The notes beneath the pieces were generated by a model, which worked only from the letters and a program-made list of their open reading frames with translations, was not told the origin of the DNA and searched no databases. The position numbers were made by a program, and so were the translations under genes. From JAAYUD01 sp036846645 (lineage in GTDB: Bacteria; Bacteroidota; Bacteroidia; Bacteroidales; Bacteroidaceae): 5,988 nucleotides of DNA. Positions 1 to 3,616 of the stretch are shown in pieces. The number at the start of each line of letters is the position of its first letter. Position 1 is the first letter of the stretch. The stretch is taken from the NCBI GenBank assembly GCA_036846645.1, contig DAIUBN010000172.1:1-5988 (forward strand). The letters run 5' to 3'.

Positions 1-108
1 TCTAAGGAAAGTAGTCTTTCCTGTGCCCGCCTTCCCCGTAAGAAAGAGATGCGTACCCGTATTCTCTATAAATTGCCAAGCAAGACTCAGCTCTGGATTT
101 TTTTCCAT
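1..108 (-). CDS. P-loop ATPase N-terminus, probably PIF1-like helicase (partial)
   Basis: Only the first 36 codons are visible; the gene runs off the left edge on the minus strand. The start is the ATG at 108-106, and translation begins MEKNPELSLAWQFIENTGTH. It is followed by a textbook Walker A nucleotide-binding loop, GKAGTGKTT, at about residues 25-33. A short helical lead-in, then a hydrophobic strand (LFLTG), then the P-loop is how the Bacteroidota PIF1-like helicases begin; these are often annotated as AAA ATPase, HRDC or helix-turn-helix domain proteins. From family knowledge such proteins are SF1B DNA helicases with ATP-driven unwinding activity. The P-loop is seen directly; the helicase assignment is inferred from resemblance, and another P-loop NTPase is possible. 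A Bacteroidota promoter lies about 28 bases upstream of the start, which supports this start codon. The leader has no Shine-Dalgarno sequence, as is usual in this phylum. Confidence 0.75.
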   Translation of the reverse strand, partial: MEKNPELSLAWQFIENTGTHLFLTGKAGTGKTTFLR

Positions 109-135
109 ATTGAATTAAATTCAAGTTTAGGAGTG

Positions 136-167
136 CAAAGGTAAAAGAAAATTTATAGACTAAAAAA
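136..167 (-). promoter_or_regulatory. Promoter of the P-loop ATPase/helicase gene
   Basis: On the minus strand, bases 143-136 read TACCTTTG, an exact match to the Bacteroidota -7 consensus TAnnTTTG. About 18 bases upstream, a T-tract (minus strand of 162-167) can serve as a weak -33 element. The expected transcription start is near base 130, giving a leader of about 22 nt before the ATG at 108. The -7 element is strong; the -33 call is tentative. Confidence 0.65.
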
Positions 168-183
168 TATATTATTAACTTTG
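152..183 (+). promoter_or_regulatory. Promoter of the LysR-type regulator gene
   Basis: Bases 176-183 read TAACTTTG, matching the Bacteroidota -7 consensus TAnnTTTG. A weak -33-like TTTA lies at 152-155, with a 20-base spacer. The expected transcription start is near base 190, about 20 bases before the ATG at 211. The element overlaps the upstream in-frame TTG at 181, which argues against that codon as a start. The upstream half of this promoter interleaves with the divergent promoter on the minus strand. Confidence 0.55.
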
Positions 184-210
184 CTTCAAAATCATAAAGT
201 AAATAGAATT

Positions 211-1092
211 ATGTCCGATTTCCGTCTCAAAGTATTTCAATGTGTTGCCAAGAACCTGAGTTTCACTAAGGCTTCGCAGGAACTGTTTATCAGTCAGCCG
301 GCGATAACGAAACATATTCATGAGTTGGAATCTAACTATGGAGCACAGCTCTTTGAGCGAAAAGGAAATAGAATAACACTTACTGATGCGGGCAGACTGC
401 TGTTGAATCATTGCGAGCAGATTCTTGACGAATACAAAAAGCTAGACTACGAGATGAACCTACTGCACAATGATTTTGTAGGCGAACTACGATTGGGTGC
501 CAGCACAACCATTGCCCAATATGTGCTTCCTCCTATCCTCGCCCAGTACATTAAACGCTACCCAAAAGTGAAACTCTCATTGCTCAATGGCAATTCACGT
601 GATATTGAAGAAGCTCTGCAAGAGCATCGCATCGATTTGGGATTGGTAGAAGGAACAAACCGACTGCCTAATCTGAAATATTCTAAGTTTTTAGATGATG
701 AGCTAGTCGCTGTTATCCCATCCGATAGCAGACTTACAGATAAGGAAGAGATGACACCGCAAGAATTGAAAAACATCCCATTAGTACTGAGGGAATATGG
801 TTCGGGAACACTGGATGTTATCGAACAAGCATTGTCTCGGCATCATATCAGATTGGGCGATCTACATATATTAATGTACCTCGGCAGTACCGAAAGCATC
901 AAACTATTTCTTCAAAACGCAGATTGTATGGGCATCGTATCTATCCGTTCGATACAAAACGAACTGAAAGAAGGCAAGCTGCAAGTGATTGAAATAGAAG
1001 GCATGAGAATGATGCGCGACTTCGACTTCGTTCAATTACAAGGCATTGAAGGCGGACTGGCACAACAATTCATTACATACGCCCAACAATAA
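211..1092 (+). CDS. LysR-type transcriptional regulator (YeiE/CysL-like)
   Basis: This 293-residue DNA-binding regulator has the usual LysR-family length. Residues 1-60 form the winged helix-turn-helix, with the characteristic SFTKASQELFISQPAITKHI and the wing sequence LFERKGNRITLTDAG. A linker helix for dimerisation follows at about 61-88. The effector-binding domain starts near residue 93 (LRLGASTTIAQYVLPP) and contains LREYGSGT at 193-200 and LGSTESIK at 224-231, patterns seen in the CysL/YeiE/CbbR branch. The ATG at 211 is preferred to an in-frame TTG at 181, because the TTG lies within the promoter's -7 element and the ATG gives the canonical N-terminus. The next gene, on the same strand 109 bases downstream, is a YeiH-family transporter; in enterobacteria yeiE and yeiH are also neighbours, so it is the likely target. 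No obvious terminator separates them, so read-through is possible. The effector cannot be read from sequence; a sulfur compound is a guess from family context. Confidence 0.93.
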   Translation: MSDFRLKVFQCVAKNLSFTKASQELFISQPAITKHIHELESNYGAQLFERKGNRITLTDAGRLLLNHCEQILDEYKKLDYEMNLLHNDFVGELRLGASTTIAQYVLPPILAQYIKRYPKVKLSLLNGNSRDIEEALQEHRIDLGLVEGTNRLPNLKYSKFLDDELVAVIPSDSRLTDKEEMTPQELKNIPLVLREYGSGTLDVIEQALSRHHIRLGDLHILMYLGSTESIKLFLQNADCMGIVSIRSIQNELKEGKLQVIEIEGMRMMRDFDFVQLQGIEGGLAQQFITYAQQ

Positions 1093-1104
1093 TCGAGACA
1101 TATA

Positions 1105-1121
1105 GATAACTTTTGGTTATC
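1105..1121. promoter_or_regulatory. Candidate LysR-family recognition box (T-N11-A dyad)
   Basis: GATAAC (1105-1110) and GTTATC (1116-1121) form a perfect 6-bp inverted repeat with a 5-base spacer. T1107 and A1119 are separated by exactly 11 bases, giving the T-N11-A core of LysR-family sites. The centre, base 1113, lies about 60-66 bases upstream of the transcription start inferred for yeiH (near 1175-1179), which is the usual place for the recognition site of a LysR activator. No T-tract follows, so it is not a terminator. Binding by the adjacent regulator is inferred. Confidence 0.6.
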
Positions 1122-1128
1122 GGTTATC
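1115..1128. repeat. Tandem 7-bp direct repeat GGTTATC x2
   Basis: GGTTATC occurs at 1115-1121 and immediately again at 1122-1128. The first copy contains the right half of the T-N11-A dyad; the second copy shifts the same half-site by 7 bp towards the promoter. The second copy could be an extra half-site for the regulator. The repeat is seen directly; its function is inferred. Confidence 0.55.
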
Positions 1129-1133
1129 AATAA

Positions 1134-1159
1134 ATACAATTGGCATAGACCAATTGTAT
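1134..1159. promoter_or_regulatory. Perfect 10-bp palindrome spanning the yeiH promoter core
   Basis: The arms ATACAATTGG (1134-1143) and CCAATTGTAT (1150-1159) are exact reverse complements separated by 6 bases (CATAGA). The dyad covers the -33 element and most of the spacer, ending 5 bases before the -7 element. This placement suits an operator or the promoter-proximal activation site of a LysR-family protein. Each arm also contains the small palindrome CAATTG. The spacer is even-numbered, so this is not itself a symmetric T-N11-A site; a different repressor could bind it. Confidence 0.65.
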
Positions 1160-1171
1160 GCATTACCTTTG
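1140..1171 (+). promoter_or_regulatory. Promoter of the yeiH-like gene
   Basis: TACCTTTG at 1164-1171 matches the Bacteroidota -7 consensus TAnnTTTG. TTG at 1140-1142 provides the -33 element, with a 21-base spacer that lies within the usual range. The transcription start should fall near 1175-1179, giving a leader of about 25 nt. The leader is A-rich and has no Shine-Dalgarno sequence. The promoter gives this gene its own control although it follows the regulator gene on the same strand. Confidence 0.75.
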
Positions 1172-1201
1172 CACCCGAAATAAACAAAAAGTTATAATTC
1201 A

Positions 1202-2263
1202 ATGATTAGCGAAAAGAAAGGTAATGTTTGTCACGGCGTATTGCTTATTGCGCTGTTTTCGTTTTCGGCCTGCTATATAGCAAGCTTCGATTGGGTGAAG
1301 AGCCTCTCGCTCAGTCCACTCATCGTGGGTATCATCCTCGGTATGCTTTATGCCAATAGTCTGCGCAATTTTATACCCGACACATGGGTGCCCGGTATCA
1401 AGTTTTGTTCGAAACAGATACTTCGCACCGGTATCGTGCTCTATGGTTTCAGACTTACCTTTCAGCAGGTGATGGATATCGGACTCCCCGCTATCCTTAT
1501 CGACTGTATCGTTATTTCTTGTACCCTTCTTATTGGCTATCTTGCCGGCAAAATGCTCAAGATGGATAGCGACACCGCATTGATGACATCAACAGGTAGT
1601 GCTATCTGCGGAGCAGCAGCTGTACTCGGTGCCGAACCGGTAGTGAAGTGCGAACCGCACAAAACTGCTATCGCAGTATCTACTGTAGTCATCTTCGGAA
1701 CTCTATCCATGTTTCTTTATCCTATATTGTATAGGGCAGGCATCTTCGACCTCACTCCACAGCAGATGGCTATCTATACGGGCAGTACTCTTCACGAAGT
1801 GGCACACGTGGTAGGTGCCGGCAACGCGATGGATCCCAACGGAGCACTCCATCTGGCCGATCAAGCCACTATCACAAAAATGATTCGAGTAATGATGCTC
1901 GCTCCGGTTCTTATCATCATGAGTTTCGTACTAGCCAAGACTCGTAGAAAAGATGATAGCCGCAACAACGGAAAGAGCCGCATCACCATACCTTGGTTTG
2001 CTTTCGGATTTATCGCCATTATCGGACTCAATTCCATACTCGGCACATTTGTCCCCACAGAAGTTCTCTCGGCAACACGTGCCGGAATCAACGGATTGGA
2101 CAACTTTCTGCTCACCATGGCAATGACCGCTCTCGGTACAGAAACAAGTATAGAGAAGTTCAAACAAGCAGGAGCCAAACCGTTCTATTTGGCAGGTATC
2201 ATCTATTTATGGTTGCTAGGAGGCGGATATTTACTAGCCAAGTATCTTGCGCCGATGATATAA
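1202..2263 (+). CDS. yeiH: YeiH/UPF0324 family putative sulfate exporter
   Basis: This 353-residue polytopic inner-membrane protein belongs to the YeiH (UPF0324, putative sulfate exporter) family and has the family's usual length. Hydrophobic segments fall near residues 12-29, 37-53, 73-90, 96-115, 130-148, 156-177, 229-246, 262-280, 300-312 and 328-349. Conserved family stretches are LRTGIVLYGFRLT (74-86), GSAICGAAAVLGAEPVV (132-148), GSTLHEVAHVVGAG (194-207) and ALGTETS (310-316). The two glycine-rich segments and the buried His-Glu probably line the transport path. A charged loop near 247-260 is probably cytosolic. The start at 1202 fits the strong promoter just upstream. Neighbourhood with a YeiE/CysL-like regulator supports regulated export of an anion. 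The sulfate or sulfite substrate is the family's proposed role and has not been read from this sequence. The gene is complete and undamaged. Confidence 0.92.
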   Translation: MISEKKGNVCHGVLLIALFSFSACYIASFDWVKSLSLSPLIVGIILGMLYANSLRNFIPDTWVPGIKFCSKQILRTGIVLYGFRLTFQQVMDIGLPAILIDCIVISCTLLIGYLAGKMLKMDSDTALMTSTGSAICGAAAVLGAEPVVKCEPHKTAIAVSTVVIFGTLSMFLYPILYRAGIFDLTPQQMAIYTGSTLHEVAHVVGAGNAMDPNGALHLADQATITKMIRVMMLAPVLIIMSFVLAKTRRKDDSRNNGKSRITIPWFAFGFIAIIGLNSILGTFVPTEVLSATRAGINGLDNFLLTMAMTALGTETSIEKFKQAGAKPFYLAGIIYLWLLGGGYLLAKYLAPMI

Positions 2264-2320
2264 ATATCGAAGGCGGACGATTCATGTATCGCAAGCCATC
2301 AATTCAATAAGAGGCAAAAC

Positions 2321-3616
2321 TCAATTCAAATCGGAGACGAGTTGTTTGAGTTTCGTCTCTTTTATTTTTAGATTGTATTCGAAATTGATAAGCCGGGCAG
2401 AAGATTGTGCAAAGCTTTCTTGTGCCTGATGCACTTCGAGCGACGTAGTCTGTCCCAGACGCAAGCGTTGCAGACAAATTTCCATATTTTCGGAAGCCAT
2501 GCGGTTGTTATCTCGTTCTATCTGTAACATCTTCTGCTGATTTTCAAAATCATCGTATGCGCTGAGCAATTCCTTGGTTATCTGAAGACGGGTATTATCG
2601 AGATTGTATTGAGCGATGAGTTGTTCCGTCCTCGCCACAGCAATCTTACGTTTCGACTCGCCCGCAGTATACAGTGGAATAGACAGCGTACCGCCTATCT
2701 CGGGACCGAAAGTACGATTGGACTTTGTTCCGCCTTGCGAATAATGACTGAGAGCAACACTATATCCCCCTTGGAGATTGAATGTAGGTCTATACCATCG
2801 CTCAGCCTCTTTGATGACCAACTTAGATACATCAATCTGCTTTTGTAAAGCCAGAAGAGAGGCGTTGGACGATTCAATTTTCAGCAGCATATCGTTCTTA
2901 TCGGGAACAGCAGAAGCAGGGATAGATTCTGAGACTTCTATTGGAGTAGAAATATCCTGACCGAGTAGAAAATTCAGATTCTTTTTCGTCTCACTGATAG
3001 CATACTGTTGCGAGATAGAATCTTCTTTGGCTACATTCAAGTCGATATTGGCTTGCAGCAATTCGGTCTTCGCCAATGTTCCGGCATTAAAGCCCGTACG
3101 GGCTATCAGCACACGCTGTTTGTTGTAGCCTATCACTTTGAGGATAGTTTCCAGCTGCTGTTTCTGGCATACGATATCATAATAAGCAGCTACTACATTA
3201 TATATAGTTTGCAGCACCTGTTCATTGAATTGCAATTCACCCAGTGCCTGCAACTGAGCCAACTTATTCTTTGTTGCATACATTCTACCACCATCGAACA
3301 ATGTCCACGACATTTCCACTCCAGCACCAACAGAAGTGACTAGTTGAGAAGAATAGTTGTTGACCGTACCCGACGATAGTTTCTGATGCACATTATTATA
3401 GCCCACACTTCCACTTCCATTCAAACCTACCGTAGGCAACATGCCGGCATTACCGGGCGTATTGTTGATCTTGCTGATATCAGCCTCGCTCCGCATTACC
3501 TTGATATCAAAGTTCTTCTTCATTGCCATATCTATGGCATTGTTGATGGTGAGCACATTCTGCGCACCAGCCATAACCGAAAAGAAGAATATAGTAAGTA
3601 GAACTATCTTTTTCAT
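2321..3616 (-). CDS. TolC family outer-membrane efflux channel
   Basis: This complete 431-residue TolC/OEP-family protein should trimerise into an outer-membrane beta-barrel with a periplasmic alpha-helical tunnel, the exit duct of an RND efflux complex. Residues 1-18 are a Sec signal peptide (MKKIVLLTIFFFSVMAGA), with cleavage likely before QN. There is no lipobox cysteine, so it is not a lipoprotein of the OprM type. Two OEP repeats follow, at about 22-220 and 238-428. Each has long amphipathic helices flanking predicted strands: SWTLFDGGRM (103-112) in repeat 1 and LSIPLYTAGESKRK (311-324) in repeat 2. The helix-strand turns FNAGTLAKTELLQA and LRLGQTTSLEVHQAQ are typical of the family. Its ATG overlaps the stop of the upstream RND gene (ATGA), implying translational coupling and one operon. 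The last codons overlap the terminator hairpin of the convergent yeiH-like gene. Substrate is not evident. Confidence 0.93.
   Translation of the reverse strand: MKKIVLLTIFFFSVMAGAQNVLTINNAIDMAMKKNFDIKVMRSEADISKINNTPGNAGMLPTVGLNGSGSVGYNNVHQKLSSGTVNNYSSQLVTSVGAGVEMSWTLFDGGRMYATKNKLAQLQALGELQFNEQVLQTIYNVVAAYYDIVCQKQQLETILKVIGYNKQRVLIARTGFNAGTLAKTELLQANIDLNVAKEDSISQQYAISETKKNLNFLLGQDISTPIEVSESIPASAVPDKNDMLLKIESSNASLLALQKQIDVSKLVIKEAERWYRPTFNLQGGYSVALSHYSQGGTKSNRTFGPEIGGTLSIPLYTAGESKRKIAVARTEQLIAQYNLDNTRLQITKELLSAYDDFENQQKMLQIERDNNRMASENMEICLQRLRLGQTTSLEVHQAQESFAQSSARLINFEYNLKIKETKLKQLVSDLN
2334..2369 (+). terminator. Rho-independent terminator of yeiH, inside the tolC-like gene
   Basis: GAGACGA (2334-2340) pairs perfectly with TCGTCTC (2353-2359) across a 12-base loop and is followed by TTTTATTTTT (2360-2369). 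The T-tract follows the hairpin only on the plus strand, so it serves the transcript of the yeiH-like gene, which stops about 70 bases upstream. The site lies within the last coding bases of the opposing TolC-like gene. The 57-base gap between the two genes (2264-2320) shows no good terminator for the minus strand. Confidence 0.75.
3613..3616 (-). promoter_or_regulatory. ATGA stop-start overlap between RND pump and TolC genes
   Basis: On the minus strand the TGA stop of the RND gene (3615-3613) shares bases with the ATG of the channel gene (3616-3614). The bases before it are A/T-rich without a Shine-Dalgarno sequence. The overlap suggests that ribosomes finishing the pump reinitiate on the channel, which would fix their ratio. 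Confidence 0.8.

Noticed and set aside
1105..1121. Terminator hairpin for the LysR-type gene
   Set aside because: The 6-bp stem is A/T-rich and followed by CGGTTATC rather than a T-tract; its position relative to the yeiH promoter fits an operator better.
1861..2178. 105-codon minus-strand frame within the yeiH-like gene
   Set aside because: It overlaps the C-terminal membrane segments of the transporter in antisense; there is no family resemblance and no promoter.
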